DNA from: Desulfovibrio mangrovi | GTDB taxonomy: Bacteria > Desulfobacterota > Desulfovibrionia > Desulfovibrionales > Desulfovibrionaceae | Direction of reading: 5' to 3' | Assembly: GCF_026230175.1 (NCBI RefSeq) | Contig: NZ_CP104208.1 | Coordinates: forward strand, 1,426,001 to 1,490,000 | DNA length: 64,000 nt | In this document: one piece after another, positions 44,029-51,618 of the stretch | How the letters are laid out: each line of letters starts with the position of its first letter | How positions within the stretch are numbered: position 1 is the first letter of the stretch | Program-made: the position numbers and the translations under genes | Notes under the pieces: model-generated | Told to the model about the DNA's origin: nothing | Seen by the model: only the letters and a program-made list of their open reading frames with translations | Databases searched by the model: none

Positions 44029-45197
44029 TGATCAACAACAAGGGCAAGTACCACTTCACGTCCGAATCCGTTACCGAAGGCCATCCCGACAAGGTTGCAG
44101 ACGCCATTTCCGATGCAGTTCTTGATACTCTTCTTGAGCAGGATCCTGACTCCCGCGTTGCATGCGAAACCCTGGTAACCACCGGCATGGCAATCATCGC
44201 CGGCGAAATCACCACCAAGGGTTACGCCGACCTGCCGCAGGTTGTTCGCGACACCATCCGTGAAATCGGCTACACCAGCTCCGACATGGGCTTTGACTGC
44301 GACACCTGCGCTGTCATTTCTTCCATCGACAAGCAGTCCCCCGACATCGCACAGGGCGTTGACCGCACTGCTCCTGAAGAACAGGGTGCCGGTGACCAGG
44401 GCATGATGTTCGGTTTTGCCTGCAACGAAACCCCCACCCTGATGCCCGCCCCCATCTACTGGGCGCACCAGCTTTCCCAGACCCTGACCCGAGTACGCAA
44501 GGAAGGCGTTCTGAACTTCCTGCGCCCCGACGGTAAGACTGAAGTTTCCTTCGAATATGAAAACGGCAAGCCCACCCGCATCGACACCGTTGTCGTTTCC
44601 GCGCAGCATTCCCCTGAAGCTACGCAGGAAGAAATCGTGGAAGGCATCAAGAAGGAAGTCATCTTCAAGACCCTGCCTGCCGAACTGCTCGACAGCGCCA
44701 CCCGCATCTTCATCAACACCACCGGCCGCTTCGTTATCGGCGGTCCCATGGGCGACTGCGGTCTCACCGGCCGTAAGATCATTCAGGATACCTACGGCGG
44801 CATGGGCCATCATGGCGGCGGCGCATTCTCCGGCAAGGACCCCTCCAAGGTTGACCGCTCCGCAGCGTACATGGGCCGCTACATCGCCAAGAACGTTGTT
44901 GCAGCAGGCCTTGCACCCACCTGCGAAGTGCAGATCGCATACGTTATCGGCGTCGCCGAACCCGTATCCGTTCTGGCTACCTCCTTCGGCACCTCCGAGA
45001 TTCCGGACGAAGTGCTGACCAAGGCAGTCAAGGAAGTATTCGACCTGCGCCCCTACGGCATCACCAAGACTCTGGACCTGAAGCGCCCCATCTACAAGAA
45101 GACCTCTTGCTACGGCCACTTCGGTCGCGAGCTTCCCGAATTCGTTTGGGAACAGACCAATGCAGTCGACGATCTGCGTACCGCTGCAAAAATCTAG
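44025..45197 (+). CDS. metK: S-adenosylmethionine synthetase
   Basis: This 390-residue enzyme makes S-adenosylmethionine from methionine and ATP. Motifs: [20 protein letters not shown] (split), [17 protein letters not shown], the phosphate loop [35 protein letters not shown], and a C-terminal [12 protein letters not shown]. Length and loops are complete. Two adjacent ATGs exist; the first (44025) is better spaced from GGAGG. No SAM riboswitch is seen directly upstream, and the gene depends on the DUF502 transcript. A strong terminator follows. Confidence 0.97.
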   Translation: MMINNKGKYHFTSESVTEGHPDKVADAISDAVLDTLLEQDPDSRVACETLVTTGMAIIAGEITTKGYADLPQVVRDTIREIGYTSSDMGFDCDTCAVISSIDKQSPDIAQGVDRTAPEEQGAGDQGMMFGFACNETPTLMPAPIYWAHQLSQTLTRVRKEGVLNFLRPDGKTEVSFEYENGKPTRIDTVVVSAQHSPEATQEEIVEGIKKEVIFKTLPAELLDSATRIFINTTGRFVIGGPMGDCGLTGRKIIQDTYGGMGHHGGGAFSGKDPSKVDRSAAYMGRYIAKNVVAAGLAPTCEVQIAYVIGVAEPVSVLATSFGTSEIPDEVLTKAVKEVFDLRPYGITKTLDLKRPIYKKTSCYGHFGRELPEFVWEQTNAVDDLRTAAKI

Positions 45198-45222
45198 ACA
45201 GCGAACGCGGAATATGGTTTTC

Positions 45223-45252
45223 AAAAGCCGGGGCTATGCCCCGGCTTTTTAT
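45223..45252 (+). terminator. Rho-independent terminator after metK
   Basis: AAAAGCCGGGGC pairs with GCCCCGGCTTTT around TAT, with further T residues after. It ends the DUF502-metK transcript. Confidence 0.92.
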
Positions 45253-45275
45253 ATCGTCCGTTATGAGGTTACCCC

Positions 45276-46094
45276 TTGCGTCCCGTCACACGCACCCTCT
45301 TGTTGCTGACCCTTCTGCTAGCGCTGCACTCCCCCGCCCACGCGGGAACAGTCACGCTCGCCTATGAACCAGCCAGCAGAGAAGACGTACACATAGCTGA
45401 AATGCTCATCGAAAGCCATGTGGGGGACGATGCAGCGCGGGTTATCAACGTTCTCAACTGCCTCCCCCGCAACGTGGTCATCCGCTTCGGCACCGAAGAA
45501 GGACCGCAGTACGCTCCCGCCATGAAAGGCAGGCCGGCGGAAATCCACTTCCCTTACACGTTCGTTGCTGAATTGCAGCGCATTTTCACGCGCAACGGCT
45601 ACACGGACAGCCCGCAGACACTGGAACGCGCCACTCTGGATGCCGTACAGCACACCCTGTTCCATGAACTGGGACATGCCATCATCTCCATGCGCGGCAT
45701 CCCGACAGATGGCGGCGAAGAAGACGCCGTGGACTCGCTGGCAACCATCCTGCTCATCGAATCCTTCGAGAACGGGGGCGATATCGCTCTGAATGCGGCC
45801 GACGCCTTCTCCTATCTTGCCAGTGAAGAAGAACTGGAATCAGCAATACCGGACGGCACTATGCCTTCAGACGATGACCGCGCCACAATGCAGCCCAACA
45901 TCGCCGCCGCCCTCGATGAACACAGCCTGAACGTTCACCGCTACGAAGCAATCGCCTGCCTCATCTACGGCAGCAATCCCGAGCGTTACAGCTTCATTGC
46001 TGAAGATATCCAGCTTTCTCCTCAGGACGCCGCCAACTGCGTCGACAACTACACCAGACAATCCGAATACTGGTTCTCACTGCTCCAGCATTGA
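45276..46094 (+). CDS. DUF4344 putative secreted metallopeptidase
   Basis: This 272-residue protein starts with TTG at 45276 (GAGG seven bases upstream) and has a signal peptide (residues 1-23, LLLLTLLLALHSPAHAG). The HExxH motif FHELGHAIISM is followed after a short loop by GGEEDAVDSLAT, the DUF4344 hallmark, where the second acidic group would complete a zinc site (HExxH plus E/D). The C-terminal half has conserved positions such as IACLIYGSNPE. The family is annotated as probable metallopeptidase, untested. It lies just downstream of the metK terminator and is convergent with cheV. Confidence 0.85.
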   Translation: MRPVTRTLLLLTLLLALHSPAHAGTVTLAYEPASREDVHIAEMLIESHVGDDAARVINVLNCLPRNVVIRFGTEEGPQYAPAMKGRPAEIHFPYTFVAELQRIFTRNGYTDSPQTLERATLDAVQHTLFHELGHAIISMRGIPTDGGEEDAVDSLATILLIESFENGGDIALNAADAFSYLASEEELESAIPDGTMPSDDDRATMQPNIAAALDEHSLNVHRYEAIACLIYGSNPERYSFIAEDIQLSPQDAANCVDNYTRQSEYWFSLLQH

Positions 46095-46095
46095 T

Positions 46096-46130
46096 GTAAA
46101 AAAAGCCCCCGCGGCAACTCCGCGAGGGCT
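46096..46130 (-). terminator. Terminator between cheV and the DUF4344 gene
   Basis: On the minus strand AGCCCTCGCGG pairs with CCGCGGGGGCT (one mismatch), followed by TTTTTTT. It lies 24 bases past the cheV stop and two bases past the convergent DUF4344 gene. Confidence 0.85.
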
Positions 46131-46153
46131 CAGCGTACTATCCCCTGAACAAT

Positions 46154-47110
46154 CTATTTTCCGTGATACTGCTTGATAAGTCCCTTGGCTCGTTCCGTCA
46201 GGGTAGGCAAGTCAGGCTTGGAAACCTGGTCGTCCGCGCCCACGGCAATACCCTTGTGGCGCAAGGTTTCCGTGATCAGTGACGAGAAGAGAATAACTGG
46301 CAGATTCTTCAGGACAGGGTCTTCCTTCACGCGCTTGGTGAAGTTATGCCCATCCATTTCCGGCATTTCAATGTCGGAAACAATCAGGTCGACAAAATCC
46401 GTCAACGGCCTGTTCTGCTCAGCCGCCAAACGCTTCCACTCCAGCACGATATCCCATGCCTCGCGGCCATTGAGCGCCTGCGTACACGTAAAACCGGCCT
46501 TTTCCATCGTCCGCACAATCATATTGCGGATGGAGCCGGAGTCATCAGCGACAAGCGCCTTGTAGCCTTCGCCTGTTGCAGCTTCCGCAACCTCCCCAAT
46601 CCGCGTATCCATCTGCAGGCGCGGGTTAAGGGAGGCAACAACCTTCTCCATATCAAGAATGAAGACAATGCGGTCGTCAAACCGGACAACGCCCGTGACG
46701 GAATCATTACTGAAGGCCCGCACGTGGCCACTGGGAGCCTCTACCTGACTCCAGCTCAAGCGGTGGATACGGGTAACGCCGGAAACCAGAAAGGCCGTAA
46801 TGACGCCGCTGAACTCGGAAACGATAACCTTGTGGGCATCGGATGACGCCATGTTCTTGCCAAGCCAGATGGACAAATCCACAAGAGGCAACACCCGGCC
46901 ACGCAAATTGAAGGTACCGAGCGCCGCGGGATGATGCTTGTTCGGCATGCCGGTCACATCCGGCTTGCGGATGATCTCCAGCACCTTGGCAACGTTCATA
47001 CCGTAAAAACCGGTATACTTGTTGCCTTGCCCATCCTCTTCAGCGATGAAAAATTCGATAATCTCGAGTTCGTTGGTTCCCGATTCGAGAAGGATATTAC
47101 TTTGCGTCAT
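46154..47110 (-). CDS. cheV: Chemotaxis coupling protein CheV (CheW-REC)
   Basis: This 318-residue protein has an N-terminal CheW-like domain (about residues 15-165, with GTFNLRGRVLPLVDLSIWLG). A C-terminal receiver (185-310) has the acidic pair in VADDSGS, acceptor D246 in IVSDIEMPEMDG and the Lys in VSKPDLP. CheV couples methyl-accepting receptors to CheA and is tuned by phosphorylation of its receiver. No cheA, cheW or receptor gene is nearby, so it is an orphan member of the chemotaxis set, in keeping with the flagellin gene 6 kb away. Length is normal. Confidence 0.95.
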   Translation of the reverse strand: MTQSNILLESGTNELEIIEFFIAEEDGQGNKYTGFYGMNVAKVLEIIRKPDVTGMPNKHHPAALGTFNLRGRVLPLVDLSIWLGKNMASSDAHKVIVSEFSGVITAFLVSGVTRIHRLSWSQVEAPSGHVRAFSNDSVTGVVRFDDRIVFILDMEKVVASLNPRLQMDTRIGEVAEAATGEGYKALVADDSGSIRNMIVRTMEKAGFTCTQALNGREAWDIVLEWKRLAAEQNRPLTDFVDLIVSDIEMPEMDGHNFTKRVKEDPVLKNLPVILFSSLITETLRHKGIAVGADDQVSKPDLPTLTERAKGLIKQYHGK

Positions 47111-47271
47111 GCTGCGTTCACCCCGTTAATCATGATCATACGTCAGTCGTTGCACCCTCGCGTTGGTTCTTCCACCGCACCGGCAACCAGCACCAGCCCG
47201 TTCCCGCCGGACTGGTATCAGCCAGCGTCTCCCGCAAACCACCACCGGCTTGGCAGCCGGTTTCGCAAAGA

Positions 47272-48102
47272 TTACACGCCACCTGTTACAGCATACAATA
47301 TCTCACGGGAAGCGGCAAACGGATTCTCCGGAACCGCATGCTCCGGCAGCCGCTTGAGCGTCGCAAACGGCGTGGAGACCAGATGTTCATTGTATGCCCA
47401 TATGGCCAGCGGCAGTAGATTAAGCACGTCTTCCACGTTGTAGGCCAACAGCGTTTCCAGAGCCCGCGCATCCCCCGTGCGGCGATAGTGACGCCACAAC
47501 AGCACGGCCAGAAACCCGTCCACCCCGGAAAGATCGCCGCGATCTATGCCGAGAACCTTTTCCACATTCTTCAACCCGCCAGACAAGCCCAGCGCCTTGA
47601 ACACATAACGCAGATCGATATGCCCGCATTGCAGGGAAATACCGAAGCTCCGCTCTATGAATGGCACGTCAAAACACTTTCCGTTGAAGGTCACCAGCAG
47701 GTCATACTTACGTATATCGTCCGCAAATGCCTCAAGATTATCCCCGTGGATGTAAGTTTTAACCTCTGTGCCGTCATACAGGGCTATGGTGGTGATATGC
47801 GCCTGCGGCCATGACAGTCCTGTTGTTTCAATGTCCACGCAGGCCACGGAGTCCATGAAGTCCGGCAGAAGGCGCCATTGCTGGTTTGCCGGCATACGCG
47901 ATCCGAACCATGCGGCATCGCGGCTGGTCAGGCGCTGACGGGACTCATCAAGCAGACGCCGCATGTTCTCCGGCGAAGGTCTCTTCACCGGCAGAGAAGC
48001 AGCATCCAGCGCATCCTGCCACGAAAGGACGCCGGCATTCCATAGGCGCTGCTCGGAGGCACCCCCAACCCCGTCCAGATGACAGAACGAAAATTCAAGC
48101 AT
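47272..48102 (-). CDS. RNase-H-fold exonuclease-like protein (YprB type)
   Basis: This 276-residue protein has an N-terminal helical part with a helix-hairpin-helix-like stretch (DGVGGASEQRLWNAGVLSW). The rest is a RNase_H-like 3'-5' exonuclease domain. Acidic metal ligands are visible in CVDIETTGLS, FNGKCFDVPF and YNVEDVLNL. It corresponds to the YprB/RNase_H_2 family found as a partial match to the DnaQ superfamily. The likely role is nucleic-acid trimming, though no substrate is known. It is immediately downstream of nth (11 bases apart), so the two are probably co-transcribed, which would suit DNA repair. Confidence 0.85.
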   Translation of the reverse strand: MLEFSFCHLDGVGGASEQRLWNAGVLSWQDALDAASLPVKRPSPENMRRLLDESRQRLTSRDAAWFGSRMPANQQWRLLPDFMDSVACVDIETTGLSWPQAHITTIALYDGTEVKTYIHGDNLEAFADDIRKYDLLVTFNGKCFDVPFIERSFGISLQCGHIDLRYVFKALGLSGGLKNVEKVLGIDRGDLSGVDGFLAVLLWRHYRRTGDARALETLLAYNVEDVLNLLPLAIWAYNEHLVSTPFATLKRLPEHAVPENPFAASREILYAVTGGV

Positions 48103-48113
48103 GTATCACAATC

Positions 48114-48821
48114 CTATTTGGAGACTTTCTTACGGGAAGCAGCCTTACGTTCGGGAGCAGATGCGGATTCATCGCACACGACACTCCCTACGCCGCACTG
48201 CGGGCATATATCCAGCATGTCGCAACGATCGCAATCAGGTTTGCGGGCATCGCAGACATGCCGCCCGAACCAGACCATACGGTGGTTCACGTTGCCCCAC
48301 TCCGCTTCGGGGAACAGGGGAAGCAGATCCCTTTCAACCTGCACAGGATCAGAAGCTTCCGTCAGGCCAAGACGAAAGGCAATGCGCTTGACGTGCGTAT
48401 CCACCGCCATGCCTTCATTGATACCGAATCCGCCCCAGAGCACCACATTGGCGGTCTTGCGGGCAAGCCCCGGCAGAGTGACAAGCTCCGCCATGGTCTG
48501 CGGCACCTCCCCGCCGAACACGTCCGTCACCCGCTTTGCAGCGGCAATGAGATTCTTGGCCTTATTTCTGAAAAATCCGGTGGAGTGCACCACCACTTCC
48601 AACTCCTCCTGCGCGGCGAGTGCCAGCTCAGCGGGACCGGGCCAGCGCCGGAACAATTCAGGAGTAACCTTGTTCACCCGCTCGTCTGTGCACTGGGCCG
48701 CAAGCACGGTGGCAACCAGCAGTTCCCACGGAGACTGATGAATCAGATGGGTCTCAGGTTCAGGGTAACGGGCATGCAAACGTTCAAGGACCAGAAGGGC
48801 GCGTTGCTCTTTATTCGGCAT
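48114..48821 (-). CDS. nth: Endonuclease III (DNA glycosylase/AP lyase)
   Basis: This 235-residue base-excision repair enzyme removes oxidised pyrimidines. The helix-hairpin-helix LPGLARKTANVVL carries the catalytic Lys, VDTHVKRIAFRLG carries the catalytic Asp, and the C-terminal [4Fe-4S] loop is CDARKPDCDRCDMLDIC (spacing 6-2-5). Length exceeds E. coli Nth (211) by a polar tail of about 24 residues. ATG at 48821. It is the upstream partner of the RNase-H-fold gene. Confidence 0.96.
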   Translation of the reverse strand: MPNKEQRALLVLERLHARYPEPETHLIHQSPWELLVATVLAAQCTDERVNKVTPELFRRWPGPAELALAAQEELEVVVHSTGFFRNKAKNLIAAAKRVTDVFGGEVPQTMAELVTLPGLARKTANVVLWGGFGINEGMAVDTHVKRIAFRLGLTEASDPVQVERDLLPLFPEAEWGNVNHRMVWFGRHVCDARKPDCDRCDMLDICPQCGVGSVVCDESASAPERKAASRKKVSK

Positions 48822-48936
48822 TATTCGGTATTCCTGCTGACAAACACTTTAGGCCGGGATAAATTGAAAGAAGCGTCGGATATGGCATAGCCTTACAGAT
48901 AACGCAACCGATGTCCCCACCGCAAGGAGCGAGTGC

Positions 48937-49239
48937 ATGCAACGCAACAAGACCACAACATTCCTCGGCCTCGGCGGCATCATTCTGTGTGCCGTCCTGT
49001 CTCTCGGCACCACAACGGCGCAGGCAGATGGCATTTCAACCAAGATTCGAACCGGCTGCACCACCTGCCACTCACTTGACCGCATCTGCAAAAACCTCAG
49101 AGTCAAATCGAAAGAAGGATGGACCACCACCGTCCAGCGCATGCTTAACAGAAAACCAGTCCTGCAGGGTGAGGATGTTGGACACGCCATTGACTATCTC
49201 GCCACCCTGCCTGCCGGAAGCCCTGATATTTGCCGTTAA
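48937..49239 (+). CDS. Small periplasmic monoheme cytochrome c-like protein
   Basis: This 100-residue protein has a signal peptide (residues 1-30, ending TTTAQA). One c-type heme-binding motif, CTTCH (residues 41-45), follows, with a later Met-rich stretch TTVQRMLNRK that could offer a distal Met ligand. A second Cys pair is absent. Small cytochromes with this layout (GCTTCHSLDRICKN..W..TVQRML) are frequent in sulfate reducers. The electron partners are unknown. GCAAGGAGC precedes the ATG. Single gene, followed by a long perfect inverted repeat. Confidence 0.85.
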   Translation: MQRNKTTTFLGLGGIILCAVLSLGTTTAQADGISTKIRTGCTTCHSLDRICKNLRVKSKEGWTTTVQRMLNRKPVLQGEDVGHAIDYLATLPAGSPDICR

Positions 49240-49276
49240 TGCAACATTGCCCGCAAGGCAAAGTTTCTGTATTGCT

Positions 49277-49321
49277 AACCCAGCCTGCAGCATGAATACC
49301 ATCATGGTCACAGGCTGGGTT
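49277..49321 (+). terminator. Hairpin terminator after the cytochrome gene
   Basis: An 11-bp perfect inverted repeat AACCCAGCCTG/CAGGCTGGGTT (49277-49287, 49311-49321) encloses a 23-base loop and ends in TT followed by CCGTCGGCTTTT. It separates the cytochrome gene from cutA. Confidence 0.6.
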
Positions 49322-49374
49322 TCCGTCGGCTTTTGCCCCCCCCCGCGCACCTGATACGCAAAACAGGAGGTACC

Positions 49375-49713
49375 ATGCACGCCACACAGCATTCGCCCAT
49401 ACTGGTCTATATGACCGCATCCGGCGAAGCCGAGGCGCGCAGCATCGGCGAAGCTCTTGTTGCGAAACGCCTTGCCGCCTGCGTCAACATCCTTAGCGGA
49501 ATCCGTTCCATATTCCGCTGGGACAGCAAGGTGCAGGATGAAAACGAAGTAGCGTTCATGGCGAAGACCACGGCAGACCGTCTGGATGAACTGACAGCAG
49601 TAGTAAAGGACCTGCACAGCTACGAGGTGCCCTGCATTGTTGCCCTGCCCATCGTGGGTGGAAGCGCCGAGTTCATCGACTGGATACGAACAGAGACAAC
49701 CGAACAGGGCTAA
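49375..49713 (+). CDS. cutA: Divalent-cation tolerance protein CutA
   Basis: This 112-residue trimeric protein has the typical CutA length. Features: VYMTASGEAEARSIGEALV, RLAACVNILSGIRSIFRWDSKVQDENEVAFM and YEVPCIVALPI (the conserved Y-E-x-P). It is linked to copper/divalent-metal tolerance and to membrane enzyme trafficking in different organisms; its exact role is unsettled. The start is the ATG at 49375, after an ideal AGGAGG. It is followed 29 bases later by a PfkB-family kinase gene and is probably co-transcribed. Confidence 0.94.
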   Translation: MHATQHSPILVYMTASGEAEARSIGEALVAKRLAACVNILSGIRSIFRWDSKVQDENEVAFMAKTTADRLDELTAVVKDLHSYEVPCIVALPIVGGSAEFIDWIRTETTEQG

Positions 49714-49742
49714 GCCGCCCAGACCATTCCCGAGGAGAAGCC

Positions 49743-50669
49743 ATGGCCATCTATATTTCCGGCTCCATCGCATATGACCGCATCATGAACTTTCCCGGCA
49801 AGTTCTCCGATCATATCCTGCCTGACAAGATTCACATTCTCAACGTCTGCTTCCTGATCGACAGGCTGGAAGAAAAACGCGGTGGCACGGCCGGCAACAT
49901 CGCTTACACCCTTTCCCTGCTGGGCGAAAAGCCGCTGGTACTTTCTGCCGTGGGAAAGGATTTTGACCGCTATGAAGAAGCCATGCGAGCCGCAGGCCTG
50001 CCTTTGGACGGCATCAGAAAGTTCGACGACCTGTTCACGGCCGGCGCATACATCACCACCGACCAGAACGACAACCAGATTACCGGTTTCAACCCCGGCG
50101 CCATGATCAACCGCTGCGGTTACGAATTTCCCACGCTTGATCCCGCAAAGGATATCGCGCTCATCTCTCCCGGTAACAAGGACGACATGATCGAACTTCC
50201 CCGCGCCTATCGTGCCGCAGGCGTGCGCTACATCTTCGATCCGGGCCAGCAGATTCCCGTCTTCAACGCCGAAGAAATGCTGGAATGCATTACCGGCGCC
50301 CACATGCTGGTGACCAACGACTACGAACTGGAAATGATCATGAAGACCACCGGCTGCACCAAGGCGCAGTTGCTGGAGAAATGCGACTATATCATCACCA
50401 CCTTCAGCGAAAAGGGCTCCCGCATCGACAACGGCGCTCCCATTGAGGTGGGAATTGCAAAGGCCGACAAAGTGCAGGACCCCACCGGTGCAGGCGACGC
50501 CTTCCGTGCAGGCCTCATCAAGGGCATCATTGATGGCAAAACTGTGGAAGAAGCCGCGCGCATGGGCGCCGTATGTGCCAGCTACTGCGTTGAGCACTAC
50601 GGCACGCAGGAACACTGCTTCACCATGGATGCATTCAACGCCCGTTACGCCGCAGCGTTCGGCAACTAA
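49743..50669 (+). CDS. PfkB-family carbohydrate/nucleoside kinase (adenosine kinase-like)
   Basis: This 308-residue ribokinase-superfamily protein has the N-terminal substrate segment SGSIAYDRIMNFPGKFSDHILP, the GGTAGNIAYTLSLLG motif, FDDLFTAGAYITTD, and the C-terminal catalytic motif DPTGAGDAFRAGLIKG with the base Asp. The N-terminal sequence resembles enzymes annotated as adenosine kinase, and a secreted adenosine deaminase-like gene lies 5 kb away. The substrate cannot be fixed from sequence, so a sugar kinase remains possible. It is linked to cutA and ends in a strong bidirectional terminator. Confidence 0.88.
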   Translation: MAIYISGSIAYDRIMNFPGKFSDHILPDKIHILNVCFLIDRLEEKRGGTAGNIAYTLSLLGEKPLVLSAVGKDFDRYEEAMRAAGLPLDGIRKFDDLFTAGAYITTDQNDNQITGFNPGAMINRCGYEFPTLDPAKDIALISPGNKDDMIELPRAYRAAGVRYIFDPGQQIPVFNAEEMLECITGAHMLVTNDYELEMIMKTTGCTKAQLLEKCDYIITTFSEKGSRIDNGAPIEVGIAKADKVQDPTGAGDAFRAGLIKGIIDGKTVEEAARMGAVCASYCVEHYGTQEHCFTMDAFNARYAAAFGN

Positions 50670-50690
50670 TCCGGCCCAGTAAGACAGACA

Positions 50691-50732
50691 AAGAAGCGCC
50701 GCCGCGAAGACCGCGACGGCGCTTCTTTTTTC
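50691..50732. terminator. Bidirectional terminator between the PfkB kinase and HMA genes
   Basis: AAGAAGCGCCG pairs with CGGCGCTTCTT, with an inner CGCG stem, followed by TTTTTCTG on the plus strand and TTGTCTG on the minus strand. It serves both convergent genes. Confidence 0.88.
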
Positions 50733-50745
50733 TGTCCCCTGAAAT

Positions 50746-50946
50746 CTACTCTTCCACTTCGTAACCGGCCTGTTCCACCGCTTCCTTCAGAATGGACATA
50801 TCCACACAGGCGCTGGGGCCGTAGGTCACTTCGCCTGTGGCGAGGTTCACATTCACAGTTTCCACCCCATTCACAGTAGAGACAGCCTTGCTCACAGTCG
50901 CTGCGCAATCAGGGGTCTGCATCCCCCGAACCTTGATCTTCTTCAT
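50746..50946 (-). CDS. Heavy-metal-associated (HMA/CopZ-like) domain protein with a degenerate metal motif
   Basis: This 66-residue protein is a complete ferredoxin-like HMA fold: KIKVRGM, an alpha helix AATVSKAVSTVNGVE, TVNVNLATGEVTYGP, and the end VEQAGYEVEE. The usual GMxCxxC loop is changed to GMQTPDC, so the first Cys is Thr (residue 11) and only C14 remains. A second Cys (VDMSIL context, SACVDM) lies in the third strand region. Copper binding would therefore be weakened or altered. GGAGGAAAGC precedes the ATG. It stands alone with a 6-bp inverted repeat in its leader. It could be a relic, a partner for another protein, or a specialised binder. Confidence 0.85.
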   Translation of the reverse strand: MKKIKVRGMQTPDCAATVSKAVSTVNGVETVNVNLATGEVTYGPSACVDMSILKEAVEQAGYEVEE

Positions 50947-50959
50947 GCTTTCCTCCGAA

Positions 50960-50978
50960 ATACCGATTTGGCCGGTAT
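50960..50978. promoter_or_regulatory. Inverted repeat in the leader of the HMA gene
   Basis: ATACCG and CGGTAT (50960-50965, 50973-50978) flank a 7-base spacer just upstream of the ribosome-binding site. It is a possible operator or leader hairpin; I do not recognise a regulator family. Confidence 0.3.
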
Positions 50979-51168
50979 GGTTTCAACAACCCATATCGTG
51001 AGTTCCAAACAATTACCACTAGTTGCCTATACCAAAAACAACACGCATCATCGTCCTGCCGGAAAACGCCGGAGCGGTCGCCATACTTGCGTCCATGGCG
51101 GTAATGCCGTATTGCAATGCCAGCCCTGTAGGGCCCAAAACTCCGGCCACGCCGGATACAGGACAACC

Positions 51169-51435
51169 ATGCTTAAACTGGACTTTACCACAACCGGCTA
51201 CATCCTCATGTGCCTCATCTGGTCACTGGCCGGAATCATAGGGGCCGTTCTTGCCCACAAGAAAGGACGCAACCCGTTCTTCTGGGGTACCCTCTGCCTC
51301 ATCGCTCCCATTGCGCTTTTTGCCATCGGCGGCATGCGCGCACCGGGAGAACCGCTGCCGCCCATTTTCCAGAGAGAAAAGGAAGAGCTGGAACGGCAGG
51401 CGCGTGAACGCGCAGAGCAGCAATCTCGCCAGTAA
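51169..51435 (+). CDS. Small membrane protein with a charged C-terminal coil
   Basis: This 88-residue protein starts at the ATG at 51169. It has two hydrophobic segments (YILMCLIWSLAGIIGAVLA, residues 11-29, and FFWGTLCLIAPIALFAIGG, 36-54) and a highly charged tail (REKEELERQARERAEQQ) that should be helical. The linker HKKGRNPFFWG is basic, suggesting an N-out/C-in or hairpin arrangement. I recognise no named family, though similar two-helix phospholipid-dehydrogenase-like leaders occur widely. It lies alone between the HMA and miaB genes. AGGACAACC precedes the ATG. Confidence 0.7.
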   Translation: MLKLDFTTTGYILMCLIWSLAGIIGAVLAHKKGRNPFFWGTLCLIAPIALFAIGGMRAPGEPLPPIFQREKEELERQARERAEQQSRQ

Positions 51436-51618
51436 ACCCCGGCCCACTCGCTCTCTGAGGAGCCGGAGCACATGAACCATGCATTGTTCACGGTCCGCAT
51501 AGAAGTATCTGCCGGTCCGCCTTGCCTCGGCAATATGTCAGAACCAGCATAACACAATTCCGAGGGACACCAGCGGCCCGGACCGGGCGTTCCCTTATTT
51601 CCCTGCATAGAGATAGTC

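Noticed and set aside
44007-45224. 405-codon frame on the minus strand
   Set aside because: It is antisense to metK and composed of Gly/Ala/His-rich low-complexity sequence produced by metK codon use.
51472-51552. 26-codon ORF before miaB with a GGAG upstream
   Set aside because: Good spacing to GGAG, but the peptide has no recognisable feature and conservation cannot be tested. Kept out of the feature list.
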